A stretch of 64,000 nucleotides of DNA from Buddleja alternifolia (lineage: Eukaryota; Streptophyta; Magnoliopsida; Lamiales; Scrophulariaceae), in NCBI GenBank assembly GCA_019426215.1, contig CM033393.1, positions 13,302,046 through 13,366,045 on the forward strand. The letters run 5' to 3'. A program made the translations under genes and the position numbers. Positions 1 through 13,165 of this stretch are shown here, piece after piece. The notes under the pieces are model-generated. The model was not told where the DNA came from and did no database searches. It saw only the letters and a program-made list of their open reading frames with translations. Every line of letters begins with the position of its first letter. Position 1 is the stretch's first letter.

Positions 1-762
1 CCAAGACAATCAAAAATATCTCAAACATCTTCAAAGAAAAACCCTTCATTATTACTGAGATATTCCAAGTTGTTTGAACTTTCCCAAAATCAAACAAACT
101 GTTAGTAAAATCCCATCCAAGTCTCGCAATCTATGTGAAGTCGAAGTTGGATACTTGCATTATTTATGGGTAAAAGATGCAAGAGAATAGAAGTGTCTTG
201 TAACAGAAATCTTAGTGACCAAGGAGCTCAAGTCATCAATATCCATCTCTCCCTATTGTGTAGAAGTCTCTGTGTGATTCTTCGAGAATCATTTTAGTGG
301 ATTGCCTCCAAGTGTTCAAGGAGAAGAAGGACGTAGTTGGGATTACACCACCCAACGAACCTTTCAAACTTTGTGTTCTTTACTTTACTGTTATTTCATT
401 CTTGTTATATTATTGCATAAATCGGTTAAGTAAACACATTGATAAAACCACCCAAAGCTAAGCAACTAAAGAAAACTTTGTGATGCTAAAACATTCAAAA
501 GGAAGACTTAAAATCATTCCGCTATGCTAACCCTGATTAAAGAACTGGACGCTTAAACCTACTTGGTTATAGTATTCAAATCTTAAGTCTAAGTTAACTT
601 TATCAAAACAGTCTTCAAGTAGATGCCCAGCCAAGCGCCTACATTTTCAAGCGTCCAAACTCAATTTGAATACGAGATTTTTGAAGTCGAAAAAGACTTC
701 AGGGTCTATTCAACCCCCCCCCCACCTTTCTAGACCCTTTCGTATGCCACTTGGGACCAACA
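1..762 (+). repeat. Copia-type LTR, 3' part (truncated by window edge)
   Basis: This stretch aligns by eye with the 3' half of the two LTRs of the Copia element further right (about 43554-44273 and 56140-56851). Shared stretches include 'atatctcaaacatctt', 'gggattacaccaccca', 'ttgaagtcgaaaaaga' and the end 'tcgtatgccacttgggacca'. No primer binding site follows the LTR end, so it is either the 3' LTR of an element lying to the left or a solo LTR. A C9 run near 714 marks divergence from the other copies. The rest of the LTR lies outside the window, so its target duplication cannot be checked. Confidence 0.85.
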
Positions 763-979
763 ATAATATACTTCTTAAAGCTTAATGAAGCTAAAAGTTG
801 AAATTATAAATAAAACTCGACAAAGTCGATATATAAGCATCTTGAACTATAAGTTTTCAAAATTTTATGAACCTTTTGAGTTTTTTAAATTTTCAAAGCC
901 AGAAGAAATTCATAATTTGAAATATTAATATTGATATGAATGTGATGTTTGTTGGATTAATAGAATTTATTAATATATA

Positions 980-1180
980 GGATATGGATCAAATACATCT
1001 CAATCCATTAGGTAAGATATAAGACTCAAGCTAGACCATTGATACCATTTGATCCTAAGGTCTAATTTTAACCCGTTTTTGAGATTATATAAAAAAAATT
1101 ATTGCGGTCAGGGGCATTTTAGTTATTAAATGATACAAACACATGCAATTTTCATGCAGTATTAAATCAAATCCCCCATA
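980..1180 (+). repeat. MULE left terminal inverted repeat
   Basis: This is the left arm of the MULE. It pairs with the reverse complement of about 17640-17822. The best-kept block is 'taagatataagac', with shorter shared blocks 'gatc' near the tip and 'taaccc' about 90 bases in. The inner boundary is fuzzy because similarity fades. Confidence 0.7.
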
Positions 1181-2035
1181 TCACGCGCCATAACCGAATT
1201 TAATATTTCTTTCCATTTTCAGCTCGATCAGATCACAAATCATTCATTTTGATCTCAGTATTCATCATCAAATTCAATAAATCAGCAAAGATCGTTTCAT
1301 CACAATCCATTTTGTCTACCCAATTTCAATTCGATCAGATCAAAGCACGTTACATAGCAATCCATTTCGATCAGTTCACCATTGATTCGAGCCTTTTCCC
1401 AAATCAATTCAACATCAAATCAATAAATCCTCAAGATCGTTTAATCATAATCATCAATTCATAATCATCGTCAGTTCTGCGTTTATCATCAATTATCATC
1501 ATCGTCAGTTCTGTGTTTATCAACATCGTCAGTTCCGCGTTTATGGCTGAGATGGTTTCAGGTATTTTTAATCATCATCACATCGATTTATGCTAAAAAA
1601 TTGAGAAAGTTTCTGATATTTTGCAATTTTATGATATACAGCATATTATACATCAACATGCAATGCATATAATTTTTATATACATCATCGTATACATTAA
1701 TATACAATTGGATTAGCTGCATGTGGAAGTTGTGAATTGTATACAGTAGACAGTAGATTACTCAGCAATATACAGCGGCTATAATGATGATATACATTAT
1801 CGTATACACTAATATACAATACATATAGTGATGTTATACATTATCTTATTAACACATCATACGTTTATTATAGACTAAATAATCAAACAGTATACAGTTC
1901 ATATAATGATGTTATACATTATCATTGTATTCAGAACTTATATTTATTGTATATAGTTCCAGCAGTAAGTTGAATACATTATACAGCATCTTATATGACA
2001 TTATACAGTATCTTATACATTACTGTATAGTACAT

Positions 2036-3628
2036 TGATATATGTCATTTTTACACTAGTTTTCCCCCCGTTTATCGACTTAGTTTTGATTATCTCCTTG
2101 ATAATTTGATCACATATGATGCTTTGATCCTTGTCTTCTCATATTTTATAGAATAACATAACATTTGGAGGAAAAGAACAAGGATTGAAGGTAAATCATG
2201 CATAAAGATACAAACTGTCTGCGCAGTGCTAGAGTTTATGGAATAAATTTCTCTACCCATGTCCAAATTACACACTTCTTATACCAATGGAAATATAAGA
2301 GGCAAAGGTACATTTCTTATGTTTAAGACAAAGATCAGATATGTAGGGAAGGAGGTGAAAACGTCATCGGAAGAGACGTCTTACGATGGAGTTTTCTCAT
2401 TCAGTGACTTGTGAGACGATTTTGTCATCTTTAACATTTGATTTAGGCCCCAGTGTCTTCTTGAGAGTTGTAGATATTTGTTTTAGGATTCTACAGCATC
2501 TTGAACCAGTGTATTCCAACATCGGTAGAGAAAGTTATGCGAAGTTTACCAAAACTGGCCGGAGCAGCAGGGGAACACCGCGGCGTTCATCACCAACGCC
2601 GCGGCGTTCAGGAGCAGAATGTTGAACGCCGCCGCGTTCGACACCCAACGCCGCCGCGTTCGAGACAGCGGGTTGGTCTATAAATACCCCTTTTAGCCAT
2701 TTTTTACCCTAACTCACCTTGGATAGCAGCTGCCACACGAAAATAGAGAGAGAGAGAGCTTGGGAGAGAAGATTGAAGGTCAAAACATGGAGAATTCAAC
2801 AAGGAATCCACATCTCTACAAGAATTAGGGAGTTTTTACATCTTTATTTCTTGAATTTGTTAAAACCTTGTATGGCTTGTATGATTTATAATTGCACTTT
2901 TGACATGAATATGAGCTAAACTTGTTGGATTGAGGCCATGGATAGGCCATTTATGTTATTTTGATTGTTGATTTGTTGGTGTTTATTGGATTAATTTTGG
3001 TTTTAGCTATGTATTCAATATTTAATCTCAATGCTACATTTGCTTGATCACCAAATGTTTGATAAAATGCCTAGGTTAGAGATCGAGAGATAATAACCTA
3101 GGGAAGATATAAACATTAAATACCCTATAGTTAAAATCGACTAGAGATAGACTCGGTTTCTTTAGGTGGCTTTCCATTCATGTGGGGAATTCCTAGACCT
3201 TAAATGCATCCTCGTTAATCGGGTTTTCATATAGAGATATATAGGAAATCGTTACCAAGGGTAGGGTTGCTATGCGAAGAGATTGGGTGGTACGTACGTT
3301 AGGGAATTTCGCCTTAGCTAAATCAATCTAATAATCCAATAGAACCTAAATCACAATCGAAATGCATAATTGGTTGAACCATGTGCCTTGATCGCTTCTC
3401 TCTATTGTTTCCTCCCTTTATTTGGTGTGACGTTGCCTTAGTTTATTTTCTAGTATTTATTAATTATTTAATCAACCTTTCTATCGACCGATTTAACTTA
3501 GAATTGAGTAATATAGTAGTCTTGGTACTTAGATTATAGTTGTCCCTGCGGATACGATAACCCCAGACTTAGAAATCCACTTTACTACTTACGCGACTTA
3601 GTTCTCTTGCTAGGATTTTGTCGTGCCA
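2036..3628 (+). repeat. LARD 5' LTR
   Basis: The LTR begins TGATATATG and ends GTGCCA. A TATA box (TATAAATA, 2679) follows a GC-rich stretch (about 2575-2670) in which the palindromic core AACGCCGCGGCGTT and its variants recur four times. These features make it the element's promoter. Transcription likely starts about 30 bases after the TATA box. Confidence 0.9.
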
Positions 3629-3634
3629 AGTTTT

Positions 3635-3651
3635 TGGCGCCGTTGCCGGGG
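3635..3651 (+). other. Primer binding site (tRNA-Asp type)
   Basis: TGGCGCCGTTGCCGGGG lies six bases after the 5' LTR end. It matches the tRNA-Asp-type primer site used by many plant Athila/Tat Gypsy elements. Confidence 0.85.
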
Positions 3652-4042
3652 ACAACTATGGTATCTAATATCGAGATTCTCTTATTCGTTCTGAGCTTAA
3701 GTCAATTTTTTATTTTGTATATTTATAGTTCTTGAAGATATGAGTGCTTATAACTTTCAATGGCCATGTCAGGATATGGATTCATCAATCACCACATCAA
3801 GCTCAATGCAAATGGAATCCTATGAGCCCACCTACCATCCCGATTGGATAAATCACCCAAGCTCAACATGTCAAAAATAACATGATATATCCCGGTTGGA
3901 TAAATCATCCAAGCTCAACATGGAGTTACAACAATGATGCAATGATACTTTCATCGGGGTTTGACCATGCCGGTAGCCTTCCTTACCAACAACATGATAG
4001 TTTTCATCAACAAGAGCTAGAGAGAGGTCTAAAATTGAGGCC

Positions 4043-4873
4043 TTGGGGAATGAATTTAGTGTATGGGTACAAGCTAGCATAAAGGAGGCAGAAGCAAGTT
4101 TCGAGGAGTCAGAAGCTCATAGAAAGGAAGTGGCAAGATTAGTAAATCAAGCAGTCAACTTATGGAAGGAGAGAGCGCCTTGCACCATGGAGAGTAGCAC
4201 CAAAGAGAATGAGGCATCCCTCAATATAGAAGTTGAACAAGGTTTTGATTTAGAACTACAATGTCTACATCCTATCACTAAAGAAGAACCACCTCCCGAA
4301 TCCATGTGTGTCAAAATAGAGGCAAAAACAACTGAGCATATACGAATGAAGAAAGAGATTTTTAAATCCATTTCACGACATGGCCAAGAAAGAACATTAG
4401 AAATCTTTAAGAACCCAATGCCACCTACCATCATATCCCTTGAATTCTTAAGGGAATCCATCAATCACCGGAGGGATATAGTGGAAGATGGTCAAGTCAA
4501 AGTATGCAACTTCAATGATTCATCCGAGACATACACTATGAAATCAAGTGATACTACGGATGAGAATGACAAAATCATAGGGTATATAAATCACTTGGAG
4601 ATTTCACCATTGAGGTTGCCAACGACAAGACTAGGGGAGTTTGAGACAGTCACACACCAATTGTATCCATCAATTGATGATCCCCCTCCTCTAGAATTTA
4701 CACTTTACTCTTTGCATTTCAATTACATATTTATAGAAGAGAATTTGTGCTCACTTTTGATTATTCCAGGTTTTATGATAAAGATTGGAGGGGATATGCC
4801 ATTACGCAATTGGAAAAAGCATAAGAAAACTCGTCCCTACAAAGTTGGCATTGCTCCTTACAATCCACCGTGA
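4043..4873 (+). CDS. Hypothetical 276-residue protein in the LARD internal region
   Basis: This is the longest open frame of the LARD (MGNEFSVW start, stop TGA at 4871-4873). It is rich in Glu and Lys, with a helical first third. I see no zinc knuckle, protease or polymerase motif and do not recognise the family. The weakly similar repeats just upstream (3740-3990, repeated 'ggataaatca' and 'aagctcaacatg') suggest local duplication at the 5' end. It may be a gag relic or simply an open stretch in a non-coding element. The DNA between it and the 3' LTR (4874-6410) is T-rich and has no supported gene. Confidence 0.35.
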   Translation: MGNEFSVWVQASIKEAEASFEESEAHRKEVARLVNQAVNLWKERAPCTMESSTKENEASLNIEVEQGFDLELQCLHPITKEEPPPESMCVKIEAKTTEHIRMKKEIFKSISRHGQERTLEIFKNPMPPTIISLEFLRESINHRRDIVEDGQVKVCNFNDSSETYTMKSSDTTDENDKIIGYINHLEISPLRLPTTRLGEFETVTHQLYPSIDDPPPLEFTLYSLHFNYIFIEENLCSLLIIPGFMIKIGGDMPLRNWKKHKKTRPYKVGIAPYNPP

Positions 4874-6410
4874 GCAATGTAAGGAGTCGAGCTAATGACG
4901 TTAAACAAGCGCTTCTTGGGAGGCAACCCAAGTTTCTTTTATTGCATTCTTTCTTTTCTTTTGTGCCTTTGTTTTTTTTTCTCCCCCTTGACTCGTTTTA
5001 ATATGGTTTCCTTTGAGTTTTCTCTCGTTCAGGTTTTGATCACAGTTATCCTGGGATATGAGCCCACCACCATGCTCCCCCCGTTTCTCTCCATTTCAGG
5101 GTTGTATCGCTTATCCCTCTTACCTTGCATTTATTTCATGAACATTGAGGACAATGTTTAATTTAAGTTTGGGGGTACAACCTTGTTGATATAGAATTCA
5201 CGAATTGGTGCACCCTTGCATGAGAGCATAATGCGTTTGAATATCTCTACTCTCTCGAAGTCAAAGTCCCTTATCTGTGGTTAACATGTCATATGTTGTG
5301 ACTTGAAAGCCCTTTTTAGTCATGCTTATGCAATTTTTTTTGAGGAATTAAAACGTTGGACTTTCAATTTTGTTGACTATGAAGTGTGTATTAATGTTGT
5401 AAAGTCATAAAATGATTTAGGCCATCTTTCATTGTTGTTAGCCTTACATTTTGGCCTTCTCTATATTGCATAATCTCTAGACCTTGATTTGAGCCGTATT
5501 GATAAGAATGGAGTGTGCTAAGCACACTAGAAACCACCATTCGTCTTTATTTCATATGCCAAGACAACCACCTTCTAGCCTAAAAGAAAAACAATGTCTT
5601 GCACCCAATCAAGAGAGTTTAGAACTTCATATCATTTGACTTGAATATGGGTAGTCACCTTGTTTTGATTTGAATGAATATGAGTTAGATAGTGATGTTT
5701 TGGCTATGTTGGGATTTTTGAGGTTTGAAGTATTATGTAAAAAAGGGGATGAAATGAAAACTTGAGCAATGGGCTAAATAGTCGAGAGAGAGATATATAT
5801 GGGAAAAAAAATTGTGCTCTCGACTAGGCTTGAATCTTGGCACTCAATTGGATCATTTGGCTTGGAATTCTGTGTACAACCCGATATGAAAAGAAACAAG
5901 TTTGGGGGTTGTAAGTTGAAACGCCAAAGAGAGTGAAAAAGTGATAAGTTGTGAAAGTTTTTGTAGTCTATTTGCGATTTTAGATTGATGATTTTGAGTT
6001 GTAGGCTCTCTTGACTTAGTCACTTTATCCATATCTTCCGGTCCTAGCCATCACCTAGCCTTACGTTACAAGCCGGAAAGACCTTTTGATTGTGACTTTT
6101 GCACTTTATACACACCGATGGGTTAACGAATGTTGAATTGTTTCAATATCTTTACTTTCCAATTGATTTGCATAATCTTGTCTAAAGTGTGCTCTTGACA
6201 TGAACATGGGCGTGGGAGTTCATGATTTAGGGATGGAAACTAAGATTTTGTGAGGTTTTCAAATTGTTGAATGTTCAAAGCATTGTGTAGCTTTTCATAA
6301 TCATTTTTGAAGGTATAATGCTTGCTCTTATGTGTATGAATTGGCAAATGAAATTTTCAATCTTCATATGTGCGTTTGATTGTATTTGATCGAGGACGAT
6401 CAAAGCTAAG

Positions 6411-6420
6411 TTTGGGGGTA
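6411..6420 (+). other. LARD polypurine tract
   Basis: TTTGGGGGTA lies directly upstream of the 3' LTR start at 6423. This is the expected place for priming plus-strand synthesis. Confidence 0.75.
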
Positions 6421-6422
6421 GT

Positions 6423-8009
6423 TGATATATGTTATTTTTACTCTAGTTTTCCCCCCGTTTATCGACTTAGTTTTGATTATCTCCTTGATAATTTGATCAC
6501 ATATGATGCTTTGATCCTTGTCTTCTCATATTTTATAGAATAACATAACATTTGGAGGAAAAGAACAAGGATTGAAGGTAAATCATGCATAAAGATACAA
6601 ACTGTCTGCGCAGTGCTAGAGTTTATGGAATAGATTTCTCTACCCATGTCCAAATTACACACTTCTTATACCAATGGAAAGATAAGAGGCAAAGGTACAT
6701 TTCTTATGTTGAAGGCAAAGATCAGATATGTAGGGAAGGAGGTGAAAACGTCATCGGAAGAGACGTCTTACGATGGAGTTTTCTCATTCAGTGACTTGTG
6801 AGACGATTTTGTCATCTTTAACATTTGATTTAGGCCCCAGTGTCTTCTTGAGAGTTGTAGATATTTGTTTTAGGATTCTACAGCATCTTGAACCAGTGTA
6901 TTCCGACATCGGTAGAGAAAGTTATGCGAAGTTTACCAAAACTGGCCGGAGCAGCAGGGGAACACCGCGGCGTTCATCACCAACGCCGCGGCGTTCAGGA
7001 GCAGAATGTTGAACGCCACCGCGTTCGACACCCAACGCCGCCGCGTTCGAGACAGCGGATTGGTCTATAAATACCCCTTTTAGCCATTTTTTACCCTAAC
7101 TCACCTTGGATAGCAGCTGCCACACGAAAATAGAGAGAGAGCTTGGGAGAGAAGATTGAAGGTCAAAACATGGAGAATTCAACAAGGAATCCACATCTCT
7201 ACAAGAATTAGGGAGTTTTTACATCTTTATTTCTTGAATTTGTTCAAACCTCTTATGGCTTGTATGATTTATAATTGCACTTTTGACATGAATATGAGCT
7301 AAACTTATTGGATTGAGGCCATGGATAGGCCATTTATGTTATTTTGATTGTTGATTTGTTGGTGTTATTGGATTAATTTTGGTTTTAGCTATGTATTCAA
7401 TATTTGATCTCAATGCTACATTTGCTTGATCACCAAATGTTTGATAAAATGCCTAGGTTAGAGATCGAGAAATAATAACCTAGGGAAGATATAAACATTA
7501 AATACCCTATAGTTAAACCGACTAGAGATAGACTCGGTTTCTTTAAGTGGCTTTCCATTCACGTGGGGAATTCCTAGACCTTAAATGCATCCTCGTTAAT
7601 CGGGTTTTCATATAGAAATATATAGGAAATCGTTACCAAGGGTAGGGTTGCTATGCCAAGAGATTGGGTGGTACGTACGTTAGGGAATTTCGCCTTAGCT
7701 AAATCAATCTAATAATCCAATAGAACCTAAATCACAATCGAAATGCATAATTGGTTGAACCATGTGCCTTGATCGCTTCTCTCTATTGTTTCCTCCCTTT
7801 ATTTGGTGTGACGTTGCCTTAGTTTATTTTCTAGTATTTATTAATTAGTTAATCAACCTTTCTATCGACCGATTTAACTTAGAATTGAGTAATATAGTAG
7901 TCTTGGTACTTAGATTATAGTTGTCCCTGCGGATACGATAACCCCGGACTTAGAAATCCACTTTACTACTTACGTGACCTAGTTCTCTTGCTAGGATTTT
8001 GTCGTGTCA
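6423..8009 (+). repeat. LARD 3' LTR
   Basis: This is a direct copy of 2036-3628 with scattered substitutions and small indels, for example a shorter GA run near 7132 and a CpG lost in one GC palindrome near 7018. The TATA box is at 7066. It ends GTGTCA and is followed at once by the TACAT target duplication. Confidence 0.9.
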
Positions 8010-11000
8010 TACATATAGTGATGTTATACAGTATCTTATTAACACATCGTACATTTATGATAGACTAAATAAGCAATCAGTATACAGTACATATAATGAT
8101 GTTATACATTATTATTATATTCAGAACTTATATTTATTGTATACAGTTAATTCTGAATGCTTATAATGTATATTATTAACAGGATCAGTAGTGTATAGAA
8201 ATAATGACGTTGAGAATCAAGGTGTCGGATCTTCTTCGTCGTCTAATTCTATATCATCACCGTGTGGTTCAAAATATTGGGAACCAGTGTGTGCTACTGA
8301 GTTGAAACCTTGCATTGGTAAGGCATTTGAAAGCTTGAAGTTTGCATTTGAGTTTTACAAAAGCTATGCTCGGTTATGTGGTTTTGATGTATGCAAGTGT
8401 TCCCAAAAAAATCATAAGGATGGTACGATCATATCGAAACATTATGTATGTAGTCGCTCCGGTATTTACAAAAATTGTGATGATGTTAGTAGGAAGAAGA
8501 AGTGTATGCATGATTGGTCGATGTGATTGCAAAGCTAAGGTTGTAGTGAGGTTTAGTGCTTCAGAGGGACATGTTATAAAGAACTTTGTTGAGCGGCACA
8601 ATCACGAGTTGGCGACTGATGAGGGGAAATAGTTTTTGAAAGTTAATCGAAATATTGATCCATCCCAGATTATGTTTTGCTTAAATGCATCAAAGGTGAA
8701 TGTTGGCGCCGTTAAATCACATTCATTTCTGAAGGAAATTGCAGGTGGTTTTAATAATGTTGGGTCAACTTCTACAGATTTCAAAAATGCAAAAAGGGAT
8801 GTGAAGCAATATGTCGGTGAGAACGATGGGGAGATGATTGTTAGGAAATTTATAAATATGAAAAAAGCTTGTGAAGGATTTTTCTTTGATTATTACACAG
8901 AGGCTGACGGTTGTATGAGTAAGTTGTTTTGGACTGATCCAATTGCAATAAGGAATTTTGAACTATTTGTTGATGTTTGCTCGGTCGATGCAACATTTCT
9001 ATCCAACAAGTAAGTGTATTTCAATGTAAGTATAATACATATTTTTCAATAGGGAATGAATATATGTTGTATAACACATTGTCAGTTACTGTATAATTAT
9101 TCATTTAATGACTGTATAATGACTTATTACGTACTGTATAATTCATTTATAGTGTCTGTTGTACATTGTTAATCACTGTATAATGTCGTATAATTCCTTG
9201 TCAGGTATCAAATGAAGTTTGTTCCTTTTTCTGGTTTAGATAACCACAAGAAAATAGTCACCTTTGGTGCTTCTCTAATCGCAAAAGAAGACATTGAGTC
9301 GTACACGTGGGTTTTTGAAGCTTTTACACGTGCAATAGGACGGGAACCAATCTATATTGTATCTGATCAATGTCCTACTATGAAATAGGTTATTCCTAGT
9401 GTTTTTAAAAATGCTAGGCATCGTCTGTGCACGTGGCATATCATGAAGAAGTTCCCAACCAAGGTGCGTGTTTTTACTTTTTGAATCCATATTGTGTGTC
9501 ACATTTTATATTAATGTGTTATAATAGCATTTAACCTACTATAGTATGATATTGTATTTAGTGTACAGTGACATTTTAACAAGTTTTAAATCCATACTGT
9601 ATAATGTGTTGTAAGAGACTGTATACTGCTATGTTAAGTAGTGTATATTGATTTTTAATATGTTGTATAACATGTTTTCATTTGATTATTTTTTCTCCAG
9701 ATTTCACAACATACAGGTAAATATGCTGAAGTAGTGAGAAAGGTGAATAATTTTGTGTATAATGACGACATCACTACACTTGAGTTTGAAGAGGGTTGGA
9801 ACGCTCTTATTTCAAAATATGGACTAAGCCATATTGACTGGCTTTCTGAAATTTAGGACAACAGACATTCATGGGTATCTGCATATTATTGAAATGTTTC
9901 GATGGGTGGGTTATTGAGGACTACTTCGATTTCAGAGTCGGTTAATTCATGTTTTAACCAATTCTACGTAAAGGGTGACACAACCATTAAGTTCTATAGT
10001 AGATTTGAAAGTGCTATGGACAGGCAAAGGAATACGAATGCAAGATTAAATCACGATTCTTTGGTCTCTAAGCCGTCAACCGAAACCCCTATCCCGATAG
10101 AGGAGGATGCTTCAGAGGTATATACACGCGCTGTTTTCTACGATGTACAAGTGGAGATCAAAAAGTATGCGTATCAAGTGATATTTCAAAGTCTAAAAGT
10201 TGTTGATGGTGTGAAATTATTTGTCGTATTCGACTCCAACAACAAATCAAAGTTATATGAGGTATATCCCTTTGTATAATGTATGTTATTATTATAGATG
10301 CTGTATATTCTCCTTACAATTAATGTATGTTACAGATATGTTCACAGTATACATGTTGCAGATGAAACATGTTGTATCGAACAATCAGGTTGATTGTTCT
10401 TACAGATTGTTTATGAGGCGGGGTATATTGTGTAGACACATTTTCTTTGCATTTAACCAAAGCCGAATACACAATTTACCTGGCGAGTATGTTCTAAAGA
10501 GGTGGAGGAAAAATGCAGAAATTATGGCCTCCGATATAATTAATAACCAAGTCAGACAATATCGCGCGATGATTGAGAAGACCACAAATGATGTGAGTCA
10601 AATTTGGATTGACTTTCAATCATGTTTAAATCTTGCAGGTTTTAACAAAGAAAAACTCGACTACATAAAAAATCAATTGGTGGATATAAAGTATAACTTG
10701 AGTGTTGGTGCGGACGATAACACTAAGAATAACAAGAATGCTATTATTGAGACACTAGTGGGACCCCAAATTGAGAACGAGCTCGGGATCAGAAATCCTC
10801 ATCTGAGCCGAACTAAAGGGTGTGATAAAAGAATTAAGAGCAGTTCGGAGATACCCAAGCATGTTCCTAAGAGGAGAAAATGTGCTGCATGTGGTAAAGT
10901 TGATGGGCATAATGCGAGATCTTGTCCCTCAAAGGAAAAATAGCTTTGTTTTCCCATATAGTTTGTTAATGTAGAATGATAGGTTGTTCATTGTATAATG

Positions 11001-11819
11001 CAATATAATACAATGTATAATGTAGTGTTATTCAATGTATAATGAAATGGGCTATTGTTTACCTTCATTAAAAGTTTTGTATGTCTTTTATATTGGTTTA
11101 CTGTATAGTGAAGTGATATGCACTGTATACTGAAACGGTAGTAACTGTATAATGAAGTGTTTCCAAATATACACAGTATAAATTAAGTATGAAACAAACT
11201 GTACATGCGTAAATGATCCAAATAAAAGTTACATTGTAACTAATAAAACTCATAAATTGTAAAACCTACATTGAAATTTAGAGAATAAAAAAAAATGTAT
11301 AATCAATTCATAATTCGTATCCATTTCATGTTTCTATTAGTTTCCCTTCCTATCCTTTTTCTTTTGGGCCTCAGCCTTTTCAACCTCTTTTGATTGACTG
11401 ATGATGGTGTCTCTCAATCCATTCAGATCGGAAGTTAGGATCTTTTCCAGATAAAGGCTTCTCAGTTTTTTTAGTTTTTCAATTTGTGCTTGCTGCATTG
11501 TATAAATAATAAAATTAAACAGATTGGGAAAAAAGAGTTTCACAAAATTAGATAAGATTTAAATAAACATTACATTTTCCGTGCCCAATTCCGGATCCCA
11601 ATTCTTCAACCCTCCACCATTGTAAGTCTCCATGTGACGCATCACAAAAACGCCACAATCTTCTTTGTTTTTAAGTGTACGCCACGGCATTGGGAGCCTT
11701 ACAATTTCTACGGTAGATAATGCATTTACAGCCGGATGGTTCTTATCCTTCAGGAACACGACAAACATGTCTCTCTGAATGAAATGACAAACTTAAAATG
11801 TAAGATTAAGTGTATAAAT

Positions 11820-11990
11820 ATATAAGTATAACGTATTTTACTATATCATTACACATCAGAGTAATTCACCATTATACAATGCATTTATATATTAGTATAT
11901 AGTACACAACTACATCATTATACAGTGTTTTAAAATATCATTATACAGTATATCACTGAATAATATACTATAAAAGTAAAGATGTTACCA
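11820..11990. repeat. AT-rich spacer with TATACA/ATTATACAGT-type motif (example block)
   Basis: This intron of the ULP1 gene is largely made of short variants of 'attatacagt', 'tatacaatg' and 'tatatagta'. The same words fill the other non-coding parts of the MULE: 1630-2035, 8010-8180, 9020-9200, 9500-9690, 10970-11220, 12595-12735, 15190-15290, 15600-15770 and 16700-17360. They are rare in the exons and outside the element. Confidence 0.7.
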
Positions 11991-13165
11991 AAGTGAATGG
12001 CACAGATTGATATTTATCTTCGAGTGAGACATCTGTTGCGCTGTTGTCAAGTATCTCAATTGTTCGATTCTTCAAATTAAAGCACACCACGTAGTAGTGT
12101 CCAGAATGAAGAATAGGAAACAAAGCCTACACGGAGATGGTTGTAAGTGATGTTAATAAAATTGCATAAATTACGATTATTAGAATAAAGAAACGGGTTC
12201 AACTTACCAATGTCACGTCGGTTATGTTGACTTTGGGAAACATGTTCATTCGATTATTTATGTTCTGCAGGAAGGTTGACAGAACCGTTTCATTACCCTT
12301 GTTTGCTCGGTTTGACGTGAAGAAAACCTGTAATTGATTTTTTTAGAAATGAGTTAGCGTGCAGAAGATACATAATATATGCATTAAAAATATGTAAGAA
12401 ATATTATTTATCGTGTCGGCCACTGTAAATAAAATCAAAGTGGTGATGTTGGGGCTTTTGTCGTCTCGGCGTTGTTCAGCATGTATGACCAAGTATCAAT
12501 CACTCCAGTTAAAAGCTCATTGCGTTGAGCCAATGATTTTACATCCCAAATACTGCACATTACGTCACCACTTTGGAAAACAATAGACCTGAAAAACCAT
12601 TATACAGTGTATAATGTATAATGCAATTATATATTATACATTATGGAATGATGCATTATACAGTGTGCAATTATACATTATACAACAATTATGCAGCATG
12701 CAGTAATACATTATACAGTGTACTCAATAAAACAAATGTATTTAGAATGATATGTACTCACATGTTTTCCTCATTGACCTGATTCATCCAATCCCATAAT
12801 CTTTTTTCACTTTGGCTATGTTTTGAGGTTACAATCCGTTGAATCACTACTACAGAAATGACCTATAGCAGCGGTTTTTTTGGGCCTATTACAGCGGTTT
12901 TGAACCGCTGCCATAGGTACCGCTACCATAGGTCAAAACCCTATGGCAGCGGTTCCGGAACCGCTGTCATAGGTCACCCTATGACAGCGGTTCTATAGAA
13001 ACCGCTGCAGTAGGGTGACCCTATGGCAGCGGTTTCGGCAGAACCGCTGGCATAGGGTCATTTATTTAAAAAAAAAAAAAAAATTGGACCCTATGGCAGC
13101 AGTTCCGGCTGAACAGCTGCCATAGGGTGGTATATTTATTTTTTTTTAATTTTATTTTATCGTTT

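Larger units (their letters stand above)
2031..8014 (+). mobile_element. Non-autonomous Gypsy-type LTR retrotransposon (LARD) inside the MULE
   Basis: Two long direct repeats (2036-3628 and 6423-8009, about 98% alike by eye) flank 2.8 kb of internal DNA. The element is bordered by identical 5-bp repeats TACAT (2031-2035 and 8010-8014). The LTRs start TG and end CA. A primer site for tRNA-Asp follows the 5' LTR and a G-rich polypurine tract precedes the 3' LTR. The internal part has no protease, reverse transcriptase or integrase, so it must have relied on another element's enzymes. It also contains 'gcttcttgggaggcaaccc' near 4911, a stretch I recognise from plant Athila/Tat-type elements. It sits in intron 1 of the MULE transposase. 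Confidence 0.92.
1543..10943 (+). pseudogene. MULE transposase (FAR1 domain, MULE DDE, SWIM zinc finger), broken
   Basis: Exons are 1543-1561, 8183-9009, 9205-9463, 9701-10261 and 10362-10943, all with GT-AG borders. Intron 1 holds the inserted LTR element. Domains in order: a Ser-rich start; a FAR1-type DNA-binding region with CDCKAKVVV and a HNHE motif; a transposase core with candidate acids in SVDATF and VSDQ; the Cys/His motif CTWH; a SWIM-like finger near 10405; and a C-terminal zinc knuckle CAACGKVDGHNARSC. Breaks: a frameshift near 8520-8530 and stops at 8630, 9386, 9854 and 9890. The SWIM motif reads C-S-Y where C-x-C is expected, so one zinc ligand is lost. The family normally cuts and rejoins MULE ends; this copy cannot make a full protein. 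It resembles FAR1/FHY3 host regulators, but its position between MULE ends favours a transposase. Confidence 0.85.

Noticed and set aside
2386..2683. Overlapping + strand open frames in the GC-rich part of the LARD LTRs (also 6773-7070).
   Set aside because: They lie in the promoter part of both LTRs, span the CpG palindromes and TATA box, and have no protein-like pattern.
8374..8784. - strand open frames opposite the transposase exon.
   Set aside because: They are antisense shadows; the + strand reading has FAR1 and transposase motifs.
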